From the NCBI GenBank assembly GCA_046262435.1, contig JBHEMT010000137.1:1-37647 (forward strand): a stretch of DNA of 37,647 nucleotides, in the 5' to 3' direction. The notes beneath the pieces were generated by a model. It saw only the letters and a list, made by a program, of their open reading frames with translations, did not search any database and was not told the DNA's origin. Source of the DNA: JBHEMT01 sp046262435 (lineage in GTDB: Bacteria > Chloroflexota > Dormibacteria > Aeolococcales > Aeolococcaceae). How positions within the stretch are numbered: the stretch's first letter is position 1; the number at the start of each line of letters is the position of its first letter. The position numbers were made by a program, and so were the translations under genes. This document shows, piece by piece, positions 15,544 through 23,880 of the stretch.

Positions 15544-17633
15544 TAGGAGCCCACCCCCGCGTGCTCGTGGGCATGGGCACGGTGGGCGTCGATCAGCCGC
15601 GTCGCCGCCTGGGCGGGCACCGTGTCGTAGTGCGCGTGCTGTGACTCGTAGCGTCCGCGCCCCTGGGTGAGCGCACGCAAGTCGATGGGAAAGCTGAACA
15701 TCTCGGCCTGCGGCACCAGCGCGGTCAACTCGGTGCTGCCGTCGCCCAGTGGGGTCATCCCTTCGACGTGGCCACGGTGCCCGGTGATCAGGCCGATGAC
15801 GTCACCAACCTGGCGATCCGGCACGGTCACCCGCACGGTCATCACCGGCTCGAGGAGGATCGGGCTCGCCTCCTGCACCGCCTTGCGCATCGCCATCGCA
15901 CCGGCGATCTGAAAGGCGATGTCCTTGCCGTCCACCGGATGGGTCGACCCATCGACCAGGCGCACCCGGACGTCGACGATGGGATAGCCGGCCACCGACC
16001 CCTGCTCGATGGTCTGGCGTACCCCCTTCTCCACGGACGGTCGGAACTGATGGGGCACCGAGCCGCCGACGATCCGATCCTCCCAGGCATACCCCTCACC
16101 CCGTGGCATCGGCTCGATCTCAATGGTGCAGTCGCCGTAGAGCCCGGCGCCCCCCGACTGCTTGCGGTGCTTGTGCTGCACCCGGGCGCGGGCGGCAACC
16201 GTCTCGCGATAGGCCACGCGCGGCTGCCGCAGCTCAGCGGCCACACCGTACTTGCGCCGCATCCGCTCCAGGGTCACGCTGAGGTGCACGTCGCCCGCGC
16301 CATGGACCAGCACCTCGTTGGTCACCGGGTCGCGGTCGACCACAAAGCCAGGATCCTCCTCGTGGAGCCGGGTTGTGGCAACGCTGATCCGGTCCTCGTC
16401 CCCCTTTGTCAGCGCAACCAGGGCGGCGCAGAAACTGCTCACGGGCTGGGGCGGTCCCGCCACCCGCACCACCCCGTCGGGACTGCACAGGGTGTCCCCG
16501 GTGAGTGCGCCGGGGAACTTGAGGACAGCCCCGATATCGCCCGCAGACAGCTCGGCCACCGGGGTGACCACCTTCCCCGTGACCCGGCCCAGCTGGGCCA
16601 TGCGCTCGTCCTGGCCGGTCCGCGCATTCCGCGGCAGCCGGTCACCCACGAGGGTGCCGCGCAGCACCTTGACGTAGCTCAGCTTGCCAAAGGAGTCGAC
16701 CTGGGTACGGAACACCTGGGCGCAGAGGAGACCGGCGGGGTCACACTCGACCTCGACGTCGCGGCCGGCGGTGTCGATGGCGCGGTGGCGCATCTCCTGC
16801 GGACCCGGGAGGTAGCGCACGATTGAGTCGAGGAGGAGCGCAGCGCCCCGCTCCGATGTCGCCGCGGCACAGATCACCGGCGCCAGCCGGCCGCGCAGCG
16901 CGGCGGCGTGCAGCGCCACCCGTACCTCGGAATCGCCGAGCTCCTCACCGGCCAGATACCTCTCGATGAGTGCGTCATCGGTCTCTGCGGCCGCCTCCAC
17001 AAGAGCGACATGGGCGCGCTCCACCTCCTCGCGGAGCTCGTTGGGCAGATCCACCTCCATCCCGCCGCCGTGGTCGTCGAAGGCATAGGCCCGGTCGTCG
17101 ACCAGGTCCACGAAGCCGCGGAGGGAGCCGGCCGAGCCGATCGGCACCGCCACCGCGATCGGGGTGCGGCCGAAGGCAGCGCGCAACGCATCCACGGTCG
17201 CCTCGAAGGCAGCGTTGTCCTTGTCCATCTTGTTGACCACCACCAGGGTGGGCAGTCCCCGGGCGCGCAGCTCGGCCCAGGCGAGCTCGGCACCGACCGG
17301 GACGCTGCCCGAGGCACTGACCACCAGGACCGCGCCATCGGCGGCGGCCATCGCGCGAAGCATCTCGCCACTGAAGTCCTGGAAGCCCGGAGCGTCGATC
17401 AGGGTGATGCGGTGTCGGTCCCACTCGCAGGTACCCACCCCGGCAACAATGCTCATCGCGTGCTGCTGCTCCTCAGGCTCGCTGTCGAGCGCCGCGGTCC
17501 CGGCGTCCGTCGAACCCAGCCGGGGGATGGCCCCGGCGACGTGGAGTGCGGCCTCCGCCAGGCTGGTCTTGCCGTCATGGCTGTGACCCACGATGACCAC
17601 CGAGCGCAGCTGCCGAGGTGCCAGAGCCGACAT
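15543..17633 (-). CDS. EF-G-2-like translation factor GTPase
   Basis: This is a 696-residue paralogue of elongation factor G. It has the G1 loop GHSHDGKT (16-23), G3 DAPGFQDF (80-87), G4 NKMDKD (134-139) and the five-domain layout. Domain IV is recognisable from HKHRKQSGGAGLYGDCTI and GGSVPHQFRPSVEKG. The catalytic histidine of EF-G (DTPGH) is Phe84, as in EF-G-2/FusA2 proteins, some of which are reported to hydrolyse GTP poorly. The C-terminus ends in a histidine-rich tail (DAHRAHAHEHAGVGS). I prefer the ATG at 17633 over the GTG at 17654 because AGGAGG lies 9 bases before it. A possible -10 TAGGAT lies at 17726-17731. The precise role is unknown. Confidence 0.92.
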   Translation of the reverse strand: MSALAPRQLRSVVIVGHSHDGKTSLAEAALHVAGAIPRLGSTDAGTAALDSEPEEQQHAMSIVAGVGTCEWDRHRITLIDAPGFQDFSGEMLRAMAAADGAVLVVSASGSVPVGAELAWAELRARGLPTLVVVNKMDKDNAAFEATVDALRAAFGRTPIAVAVPIGSAGSLRGFVDLVDDRAYAFDDHGGGMEVDLPNELREEVERAHVALVEAAAETDDALIERYLAGEELGDSEVRVALHAAALRGRLAPVICAAATSERGAALLLDSIVRYLPGPQEMRHRAIDTAGRDVEVECDPAGLLCAQVFRTQVDSFGKLSYVKVLRGTLVGDRLPRNARTGQDERMAQLGRVTGKVVTPVAELSAGDIGAVLKFPGALTGDTLCSPDGVVRVAGPPQPVSSFCAALVALTKGDEDRISVATTRLHEEDPGFVVDRDPVTNEVLVHGAGDVHLSVTLERMRRKYGVAAELRQPRVAYRETVAARARVQHKHRKQSGGAGLYGDCTIEIEPMPRGEGYAWEDRIVGGSVPHQFRPSVEKGVRQTIEQGSVAGYPIVDVRVRLVDGSTHPVDGKDIAFQIAGAMAMRKAVQEASPILLEPVMTVRVTVPDRQVGDVIGLITGHRGHVEGMTPLGDGSTELTALVPQAEMFSFPIDLRALTQGRGRYESQHAHYDTVPAQAATRLIDAHRAHAHEHAGVGS

Positions 17634-17680
17634 CGTCGCCACCCTCCTGCTCACCCGCCGCTGCCGGACTCAGATTGCAT

Positions 17681-17702
17681 GGGTGACGGGCATCGGTCAC
17701 CC
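17681..17702. promoter_or_regulatory. Inverted repeat upstream of the EF-G-2 gene
   Basis: GGGTGAC and GTCACCC form perfect 7-base arms around 8 bases. The element lies 48 bases before the EF-G-2 ATG and 70 bases after the trpA stop, all on the minus strand. It may be an operator or leader hairpin for EF-G-2, or a trpA terminator without a T-run. Confidence 0.45.
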
Positions 17703-17772
17703 GACAGCCGGCTCCGGGGCCGCCAATCCTATGCCTCCCCGGCCCAGCAATCCAGCAGCAGGCTTGCGCCGG

Positions 17773-18591
17773 TCAGCCGCCCCCGGCGAGGCGGCGCAGG
17801 AAGCGACCGACGGTCTCCGCCGGGCTGCCCAGCTCACGGCCCACCTCGTCGAGGAGGGCCGAGCCGACAACCACCGCCTCGGCGCGGCCGCGCAACGCGG
17901 TGAGGTGCTCCGGCTGACTGACCCCGAAGCCCAGCGCTCGGGGGGTCGGTGTCCGGGAACGCACCCGCTCGAGGAGGTCAAGCGCCTCGGCGGGAAGCTC
18001 GCGGCGAGCGCCGGTGACCCCGGCCACCGCCACGCAGTAGACGAACCCGCGGGCACCGGAGCACGCCTCATCGAGCCGCCTCGGCGCGGTGAGCGGCGTC
18101 ACCAGCGGGATGGCGGCGATCCCCGCGGACGCCGCCATGGCGCGCAGCTCAGCACCCTCGCCCCAGGGAAGGTCGGGAATGATCAGTCCGTCCACCCCGG
18201 CGTTGGTCGCCGCGTCGCAGAAGCGCTGCACACCGTGGGCGAGCACCGGGTTGATGTAGGTCATGACCACAACCGGCAGGTGCAGACCGGCGCTGCGTGC
18301 CGCGGCAATCTGCTCCAGGGCAAGAGCCACGCTCATCCCGTTCTCCAGGGCCCGCTGGCTGCTCGCCTGGATGGTGGGGCCGTCGGCAAGCGGGTCACTG
18401 AAGGGCAGGCCGACCTCCACGGCTGCCGCGCCGGCCGCCTCCGCGGCGGCGAGCAAGGCGGCGGTGTCGCCGAGTGCGGGAAAACCCGCGGTGAGGTAGG
18501 GGATGATCGCCGGGAGTCCGTCCCGGCGGGGCGTGCTCAGCGCCGCCGTCAGACGCCCGGCCCCGCGGTCCAACTCCCCGGCGACGCTCAC
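17773..18591 (-). CDS. trpA: Tryptophan synthase alpha subunit
   Basis: TrpA cleaves indole-3-glycerol phosphate to indole, which passes through a tunnel to TrpB. The 272-residue TIM barrel has the catalytic glutamate and aspartate in VEVGLPFSDPLADGP (Glu and Asp of the EVG/PFSDP motif). It also has YINPVL, GLIIPDLPW, TPLTA and the phosphate loop GFGVSQPEHL. The GTG at 18591 overlaps the trpB stop as GTGA. It is the last gene of trpC-F-B-A. No missing residue is apparent. Confidence 0.97.
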   Translation of the reverse strand: MSVAGELDRGAGRLTAALSTPRRDGLPAIIPYLTAGFPALGDTAALLAAAEAAGAAAVEVGLPFSDPLADGPTIQASSQRALENGMSVALALEQIAAARSAGLHLPVVVMTYINPVLAHGVQRFCDAATNAGVDGLIIPDLPWGEGAELRAMAASAGIAAIPLVTPLTAPRRLDEACSGARGFVYCVAVAGVTGARRELPAEALDLLERVRSRTPTPRALGFGVSQPEHLTALRGRAEAVVVGSALLDEVGRELGSPAETVGRFLRRLAGGG

Positions 18592-19841
18592 CGGTCGGCG
18601 GCGGCGGCCGTACCGGGGGAAGCAGGACCCGCGGAAGCAGCACTGGACTCCCCGGCCCTGCGGACGCTGTCGAGATCCTTGTCGCCGCGTCCGCTCAGGT
18701 TGACCAGGACGATCCCGTCGGCGGGGAGCTCGGCGGCGACCTCAATGGCGGTATGCACCGCGTGCGACGACTCCAGCGCGGGGATGATTCCCTCCAACCG
18801 GCAGAGAAGGTGGAAGGCGGCCAGCGCCTGCCCGTCGGTGGCCACCGTGTAGTCGGCCCGCTCACTGTCGCGCAGCTGGCTGTGCTCGGGGCCAACCCCC
18901 GGGTAATCGAGGCCGGCGCTGACGCTGTGCGTCTCGCGCACCTGCCCGTCCGCGGTCTGGAGCAGGTAGGACAGCGCCCCGTGGAGCACTCCGGGACGCC
19001 CCGCCGCCAGCGGCGCCGCGTGCCGTTCGCCGTCCATGCCATCCCCCGCGGCCTCCACGCCGATCAGCCTGACGTCCTTGTCGGCAACGAAGGCGGTGAA
19101 GATGCCGATCGCATTGCTGCCGCCGCCGACGCACGCGACCACCGCATCAGGCAGCCGGCCCCAGCGGCGCAGCCCCTCCTCGCGTGACTCGTCACCGATC
19201 ACCCGCTGCAGGGTGCGCACCAGGGTGGGATACGGGTGAGGCCCAACACTGCTGCCGATCACGTAGTGGGTGCTGCGAACGTTGGTCACCCAGTCGCGAA
19301 TCGCCTCGTTGGTGGCGTCCTTGAGGGTCCGCGAACCACTCTCGACGGTGCGCACCGTGGCCCCAAGCAGCTTCATCTTCTCGACGTTGAGAGCCTGGCG
19401 GCGCACGTCCTCACTGCCCATGTACACCACGCACTCGATGCCCAGGGCGGCGCATGCCGTGGCCGTGGCCAGACCGTGCTGGCCGGCGCCGGTCTCGGCA
19501 ATGATTCGCGGCTTGCCCATCCGGCGTGCGAGAAGCACCTGGCCGAGCGCGTTGTTGAGCTTGTGCGCTCCGGTGTGGAGCAGGTCCTCACGCTTGAGCC
19601 ACAGTTGGGCGCCTCCGGCGTGGGCGCTGAGCCGGTGGGCGTGGGTGAGCGGCGTGGGCCGACCGGCATAGTCACGCAGCCAGCCGGCCAGCTCAGCGCG
19701 AAACCCGGGGTCGGCGCTGGCGGCGGTGAAGGCCTCGCTGAGCTCGTCGAGGGCGGGGACCAGCGTCTCGGGCACGTACGCCCCCCCGTAGGGCCCGAAG
19801 CGGCCCGGCAGCTCGGAGGCGAGCGGATCGGTGCGGCTCAT
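18588..19841 (-). CDS. trpB: Tryptophan synthase beta subunit
   Basis: TrpB condenses indole with serine using PLP. The 417-residue protein begins with the typical GRFGPYGGAYVPETLVPAL. It carries the PLP lysine in HTGAHKLNN, the glutamate in AETGAGQHG and the phosphate loop CVGGGSNAIG, and ends with a serine-rich block near LVNLSGRGDKD. This is the TrpB1 type. About 20 alanine-rich residues follow the conserved end. The ATG at 19841 overlaps the trpF stop as ATGA. The frame is open further upstream, but that part is antisense-like shadow of trpF. Confidence 0.97.
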   Translation of the reverse strand: MSRTDPLASELPGRFGPYGGAYVPETLVPALDELSEAFTAASADPGFRAELAGWLRDYAGRPTPLTHAHRLSAHAGGAQLWLKREDLLHTGAHKLNNALGQVLLARRMGKPRIIAETGAGQHGLATATACAALGIECVVYMGSEDVRRQALNVEKMKLLGATVRTVESGSRTLKDATNEAIRDWVTNVRSTHYVIGSSVGPHPYPTLVRTLQRVIGDESREEGLRRWGRLPDAVVACVGGGSNAIGIFTAFVADKDVRLIGVEAAGDGMDGERHAAPLAAGRPGVLHGALSYLLQTADGQVRETHSVSAGLDYPGVGPEHSQLRDSERADYTVATDGQALAAFHLLCRLEGIIPALESSHAVHTAIEVAAELPADGIVLVNLSGRGDKDLDSVRRAGESSAASAGPASPGTAAAADR

Positions 19842-20479
19842 CGTGTGCCCGCCACGGTGAGCGCGGATAGGGCGCGCCGCGCGCTGCGAACATAGGCGCG
19901 CACCCGGGCCTCGTCCTTGACGCCGGGCGCGCTCTCCAGCTGGCTCGAGGCATCGACCCCCCAGGGGCGCACCGTGGCGACCGCTCTCCCCACCCGGGCG
20001 GCGTTGAGGCCACCGGCGAGCACCACCCGGCGATGGCGTGCCAGTTCGGTGGCGAGCTCGAGGGGCGCCGCCCTTCCGGTCCCGCCGGGTAGTTCCCCCG
20101 GGCGATTGGCGGCGTCGACGAGCAGCGGTGCCGGCCACCACTGGTCCCGGTAGGCGGCCTCCGCGACCTCCACGTTGATGCCGCGAATGACTGGAACATC
20201 GAGACCGGCCGCCATCCCGGCATCGGCGCGGCCGTGCAGCTGGACTGCGTCCAGCCCGAGACGGGCGGCAGCGCGATTGCAGGTGGCGGCATCGGCATCC
20301 ACGAAAACCCCCACCAGGTCGGCTTCGCCGGCGATCGCGGCGCGCACCTCGGCAACCATCGCCAGGTCGGCGCCACGAACGCTGCCGGGCACCAGGACAA
20401 CCCCAATCCAGTCCGCCCCCTCCTCCACCGCGGCCGCCGCGATCGCTGCGCTGCGGACCCCGCAGACCTTGACGATCAC
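19838..20479 (-). CDS. trpF: Phosphoribosylanthranilate isomerase
   Basis: TrpF carries out the Amadori rearrangement of phosphoribosylanthranilate. The 213-residue barrel starts VIVKVCGVRS with the catalytic cysteine (Cys6). LDAVQLHG and the C-terminal WGVDASSQLESAPGVKDEARV block (split here around residues 178-200) match the family; the catalytic aspartate lies in the VDA segment. I chose the GTG at 20479 because TrpF proteins begin directly with this strand. A GTG at 20506 in the same frame is possible but adds nine atypical residues. It lies 66 bases after trpC and overlaps trpB. Confidence 0.94.
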   Translation of the reverse strand: MIVKVCGVRSAAIAAAAVEEGADWIGVVLVPGSVRGADLAMVAEVRAAIAGEADLVGVFVDADAATCNRAAARLGLDAVQLHGRADAGMAAGLDVPVIRGINVEVAEAAYRDQWWPAPLLVDAANRPGELPGGTGRAAPLELATELARHRRVVLAGGLNAARVGRAVATVRPWGVDASSQLESAPGVKDEARVRAYVRSARRALSALTVAGTR

Positions 20480-20545
20480 GGGCGGGCCGCCGCGGCGGCG
20501 ATGCACTGCGTGTCCCGGTTGTGGGACCTGACCGCGCGGCCGCGT

Positions 20546-21349
20546 TCAGCCACGGGCGGCGGCCACGAGGTCGCGACACAGCGCGGCGGGGTCGGGTGCA
20601 CGCATCAGCGCCTCGCCGACCAGGACGGCGTCAGCCCCCTCACCGCGGAGCCGGCGGACGTCGTCCGCGCTGCGCACCCCCGACTCCGCAACCACCACAA
20701 CCTCCGCGGGCAGGGCAGCCCGCACCGAGGCGAAGACCCTGAGGTCGGTGCGCAGGGTGCGAAGGTCGCGGCTGTTCACCCCCACCACGGCGGCTCCGGC
20801 GTCGACCGCCCGGCCGGCCTCCTCAACATCGTGGACCTCGACCAGGGCGCCGGCGCCCGCCCGTGCGGCGGCCGCGAGATGCTCCTCGAGCGCACCGGAA
20901 GCGTCGAGCAGGGCGACGATCAGCAACACAGCGGCTGCGCCGGCGAGCCGCGCCTCGGCGATCTGCACGGGGTCGAGCACGAAGTCCTTGCGCAGCACGG
21001 GGACCGTCACCGCGGCGGCGGCGTCAACCAGATCGGCCAGGCTGCCGCCGAAGTCCGGCCCGTCGGTCAGCACCGACAGCGCCGCCGCTCCGGCGGCCGC
21101 GTAGTCACGCGCCAGCCCGGCGGGATCAAGGCTGCCGCGCAGGGCACCGCCGCTGGGCGAGCGCCGCTTCATCTCGGCGATCACCTTGCCACCGCGCAGG
21201 GCCGCGGCGAGGTCGGCCGCCGGCGCCATCCGCTCGACAGTCGCCCACAGCGCGCCACGTCCGCAGCGCAGCTGCGCCGCCTCCGCCAGTTTGCGTTCAC
21301 GGATCGGGGCCAGAGCACCGAGGCGCGCGGCGGAGCTGGCGTCAGGCAT
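20546..21349 (-). CDS. trpC: Indole-3-glycerol phosphate synthase
   Basis: TrpC closes the indole ring and releases CO2. The 267-residue barrel contains VIAEMKRRSPSGG (catalytic lysine), LRKDFVLDPVQI, VGVNSRDLRTL and VAESGVRS, all in family order. Length matches a single-function TrpC. The ATG at 21349 is preceded by GAGAAT and exactly six bases, so a leaderless start of the trpCFBA operon is likely. Upstream in-frame codons are Arg-rich and belong to no domain. trpE, trpG and trpD are not nearby. Confidence 0.96.
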   Translation of the reverse strand: MPDASSAARLGALAPIRERKLAEAAQLRCGRGALWATVERMAPAADLAAALRGGKVIAEMKRRSPSGGALRGSLDPAGLARDYAAAGAAALSVLTDGPDFGGSLADLVDAAAAVTVPVLRKDFVLDPVQIAEARLAGAAAVLLIVALLDASGALEEHLAAAARAGAGALVEVHDVEEAGRAVDAGAAVVGVNSRDLRTLRTDLRVFASVRAALPAEVVVVAESGVRSADDVRRLRGEGADAVLVGEALMRAPDPAALCRDLVAAARG

Positions 21350-21355
21350 CTGGCC

Positions 21356-21361
21356 ATTCTC
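21356..21361 (-). promoter_or_regulatory. -10 element of trpCFBA (leaderless)
   Basis: GAGAAT on the minus strand, then GGCCAG, then the trpC ATG. It lies in the 41-base gap after the aminotransferase gene, so the trp genes may have their own promoter. Confidence 0.5.
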
Positions 21362-21390
21362 GCGGCTCCGCGGGGCCGAGGGCGCCGACC

Positions 21391-22587
21391 CTAGCCGGCG
21401 GCCACCGGTTGGGCGGCGGCGAGATGTGCGCCGAGCCGATCGAGAGCCCGCTCGATGTTGGCCACCGAGTTGGCGTAGGAGAAGCGCAGGTGCCCCCTGC
21501 CGTGGGCGCCGAATGCCGTGCCCGGAAGGCATGCCACGCCGACGTCATCGAGCAGGGTGCGGGCCAGGTCGCGCTCGTTCCAGCCGGTCTCCTCGATGTT
21601 CGGGAAGACATAGAACGCGCCCACCGGACGATGGCAGCGCACACCCGGGAGGCGGTTGAGCCCGTCCACGATGACGTCGCGCCGGTGGCGGAACTCGGTG
21701 ACCATCGCCGCCACGGCAGCATCGGACTCCGCGGACTCGAAAGCCTCCACTGCCGCCCACTGGGTGAACGCGGCGGCGCACGAGGAGCTGTTGATCATCA
21801 GTGTGTCCATCCAGCGGGCCAGCTCCACGGGCATCACCCCGAAGCCCAGCCGCCAGCCGCACATCGCCCACGCCTTGCTCAGGCCGTCGAGCAGGATGGT
21901 TCGCTCGGCCATCCCCGGGACGCCGTACAGGGACACGTGGCCACCCTCGTAGATCATTCGGCCGTAGATCTCGTCGCTGAGCACCGTCAGGTCGCGCTCC
22001 ATCGCCAGCTCGGCAATGGCCTCGCAGTCGGCGCGGGTGAGCACGCCGCCGGTGGGGTTGGCCGGAGAGTTGACGATCAGCATCCGGGTCCGTTCGGTGA
22101 CCAGCGATCGCAGCTCGGCGACGTCGAGACGGAAGTCGTTGCTCTGCCGGATCGGCGCGCTCACCGCGGTGCCCCCGACGAACTCCACCAGCGAGCGGTA
22201 GATCGGGTATCCGGGGTCGGGCACGATCACCTCGTCTCCCTTCTCAACGAGGGCGAGCAGGGCGAAGTGAAGGATGTTCTTGCTCCCCGGGACGAGCACC
22301 ACGTTCTCCGCGCTCAGTCCGGGGACACCGGTGCGCTCTGACACGTACGCGGCGGTCGCCGCGCGCACCTCGGGGATGCCACTCGCCGGCGTGTAGTGCG
22401 TGGCCCCGCTGTTCATCGTTTTGACTGCGACGTCGATGATGTTCTGCGGCGTCGCGTAGTCCGGTTCACCGATCTCGAGATGGATGATGTCGCGCCCCGT
22501 TGCCTCCAGGGCGCGGGCATGGGCAAGCACCTCGAAGGCACTCTCGGTGCCCAGCCGCTCGAGACGCGAGGCGAGGCGCAGCGGCAT
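21391..22587 (-). CDS. PLP-dependent class I/II aminotransferase (AspC-like)
   Basis: This 398-residue fold-type I aminotransferase has the substrate-side start HLEIGEPDYATP, the conserved YTPASGIPEVR, NPTGGVL (PLP-binding asparagine) and SDEIYG. The PLP lysine is in LSKAWAMCGWRLGF, and a C-terminal arginine (HLRFSYANS) binds the substrate carboxylate. The SKxxxMxGWRLG form is typical of the aspartate/prephenate aminotransferase subgroup. Being next to trpCFBA, an aromatic amino acid role is possible but not shown. ATG at 22587 overlaps the acylphosphatase stop by one base; GTG at 22590 directly before it is an equal alternative. Confidence 0.9.
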   Translation of the reverse strand: MPLRLASRLERLGTESAFEVLAHARALEATGRDIIHLEIGEPDYATPQNIIDVAVKTMNSGATHYTPASGIPEVRAATAAYVSERTGVPGLSAENVVLVPGSKNILHFALLALVEKGDEVIVPDPGYPIYRSLVEFVGGTAVSAPIRQSNDFRLDVAELRSLVTERTRMLIVNSPANPTGGVLTRADCEAIAELAMERDLTVLSDEIYGRMIYEGGHVSLYGVPGMAERTILLDGLSKAWAMCGWRLGFGVMPVELARWMDTLMINSSSCAAAFTQWAAVEAFESAESDAAVAAMVTEFRHRRDVIVDGLNRLPGVRCHRPVGAFYVFPNIEETGWNERDLARTLLDDVGVACLPGTAFGAHGRGHLRFSYANSVANIERALDRLGAHLAAAQPVAAG

Positions 22588-22865
22588 CACGCGATACGCA
22601 TCGGTGGCAGGCTGCCGGTGGCCGGACCGCGCTCCACCTCGACCCGCTCCACCCGCGCCGCTCCGGGGCCGTCATGGAGGCGGCGCACCAGCCGCTCGAG
22701 CGCGGGGGGAGGACCCTCGGCGATCACCTCGACGCTGCCGTCAGGGCGGTTGCCCACCGTCCCCCGCAGGCCGTGGGCGGCGTCGAGCACCCAGGCGCGA
22801 AAGCCCACCATCTGAACCCGGCCGTGGACCATCGCCCGCACCCTGATCGCGTCCTGCTCTGGCAC
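22587..22865 (-). CDS. acyP: Acylphosphatase
   Basis: This 92-residue enzyme hydrolyses acyl phosphates such as carbamoyl and acetyl phosphate. The active-site arginine lies in VHGRVQMVGFRAWV and the asparagine in GTVGNRPDGSVEV. Both are required in the family. The GTG at 22865 follows a GATAAT hexamer by exactly six bases, so it is probably leaderless and first in a two-gene unit with the aminotransferase. It is divergent from the GNAT gene across 105 bases. Confidence 0.93.
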   Translation of the reverse strand: MPEQDAIRVRAMVHGRVQMVGFRAWVLDAAHGLRGTVGNRPDGSVEVIAEGPPPALERLVRRLHDGPGAARVERVEVERGPATGSLPPMRIA

Positions 22866-22871
22866 GGCCGC

Positions 22872-22877
22872 ATTATC
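22872..22877 (-). promoter_or_regulatory. Extended -10 element of acyP (leaderless)
   Basis: TGC-GATAAT on the minus strand is an extended -10. Six bases (GCGGCC) separate it from the acyP GTG. No ribosome-binding site precedes this start. Confidence 0.65.
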
Positions 22878-22958
22878 GCAGCGGCCCCGAGTGCCCCGAG
22901 GCAGCGTCGCCCATGGTCTGGTCACCGGGTCGTGACCCCACGGAGCGTGCCTGCTGCC

Positions 22959-22964
22959 TAGGCT
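22959..22964 (+). promoter_or_regulatory. -10 element of the GNAT gene (leaderless)
   Basis: TAGGCT is followed by TGGGCG and the GTG at 22971. TAGGCT fits the TANNNT consensus of actinobacterial promoters, with the same 6-base spacing as acyP on the opposite strand. Confidence 0.55.
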
Positions 22965-22970
22965 TGGGCG

Positions 22971-23771
22971 GTGAGCGGCAGAACGGCAGAGAGGTCGCAG
23001 GCGGAGGCTGCGCGCCGCTGCCTCAGTGTGCTCGGAGCCGTCCAGCGCGAAAGCGCCGAGCTGGTGCTTCCGGTGGACGGCGGCACTGCGCTGCTCAGCC
23101 CGAGCCTGCCGCAGCTCTTCGATGCCAACCTGCTCCGGCTGATCGCCCGGGCCCACGCCGGGGCCAGCGAGCTGGTGCGAACCACGGCCAGGCTCGCCGC
23201 CGAACACGCGCTCACCAGCGTCACGGTGACCACCGACGATCCGGTACGCGCGCGGGCCCTCGCGCCCGGCTTCGCGGCGCTGGAGTGGGTGGAGGAGCAG
23301 CACGTGATGATGCTGGCCGCGGAGGGGGCCGACCGTCCCCCCCATCGCTGGGCGCCCGTCGCCGAGGTCGAGCCCGCCCACGTCGTCGCGGCGCGCCGCG
23401 AATGGCTGGAGAGCAACGACTGGGCGGCCCCGGCCTTGGTCGAGCAGTTCCTGCGCCACGACCGGCGCCTGGGCGATCTTCTCGGCGAGCGCTGCTTCGC
23501 GGTGCACCTTGAGCGTCGGGTGGTCAGCTACTGCCGCCTGCTCCAGCGCGAGGATGTCGCCCAGATCGAGGATGTGGTGACCTCGCCGCTGCACCGCAAC
23601 AAGGGGTACGCCCGCGCGGTCGTGGCGGCGGCGCGCGCCGCCGCCGGAGTCGCGGGCGCCCGCGACGTTTTCCTGGTCACCGACGCACACGACTGGCCGC
23701 GGCTGCTGTATCAGCGGCTCGGTTTCGCTCCGGCGCGCGTCGTATGGCGCTTCCGCGACCGGTCCGTCTGA
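22971..23771 (+). CDS. GNAT-family N-acetyltransferase
   Basis: This 266-residue protein has a C-terminal acetyl-CoA-binding GNAT domain. The block QIEDVVTSPLHRNKGYARAVV (split at about residues 199-219) contains the R/QxxGxG/A pyrophosphate loop as HRNKGYA, followed by the helix and by LLYQRLGF. The N-terminal half (1-130) lacks a clear acetyl-CoA loop and may be a degenerate second GNAT repeat. The substrate is not recognisable. The gene stands alone on the plus strand and ends in a convergent gap with a hairpin. Confidence 0.85.
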   Translation: MSGRTAERSQAEAARRCLSVLGAVQRESAELVLPVDGGTALLSPSLPQLFDANLLRLIARAHAGASELVRTTARLAAEHALTSVTVTTDDPVRARALAPGFAALEWVEEQHVMMLAAEGADRPPHRWAPVAEVEPAHVVAARREWLESNDWAAPALVEQFLRHDRRLGDLLGERCFAVHLERRVVSYCRLLQREDVAQIEDVVTSPLHRNKGYARAVVAAARAAAGVAGARDVFLVTDAHDWPRLLYQRLGFAPARVVWRFRDRSV

Positions 23772-23786
23772 GGAAGTCGCAACCGC

Positions 23787-23804
23787 CGGCCGGGTCGCCG
23801 GCCG
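23787..23804. terminator. Hairpin downstream of the GNAT gene
   Basis: CGGCCGG and CCGGCCG pair as a perfect 7-bp stem around GTCG, 16 bases after the GNAT stop. It lies in a 109-base convergent gap with the ferritin-like gene. No T-run follows. Confidence 0.45.
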
Positions 23805-23880
23805 CGAGGCTGAGGAGGCGGAGCTCAGGAGCGAATCGTGAGGCGCCGCGCTGAACGCAGGGCTCTTCGGGCGACTCGGC

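Noticed and set aside
19842..20579. Apparent 246-residue N-terminal extension of TrpB
   Set aside because: It is a low-complexity shadow of trpF. The conserved TrpB N-terminus follows the ATG at 19841.
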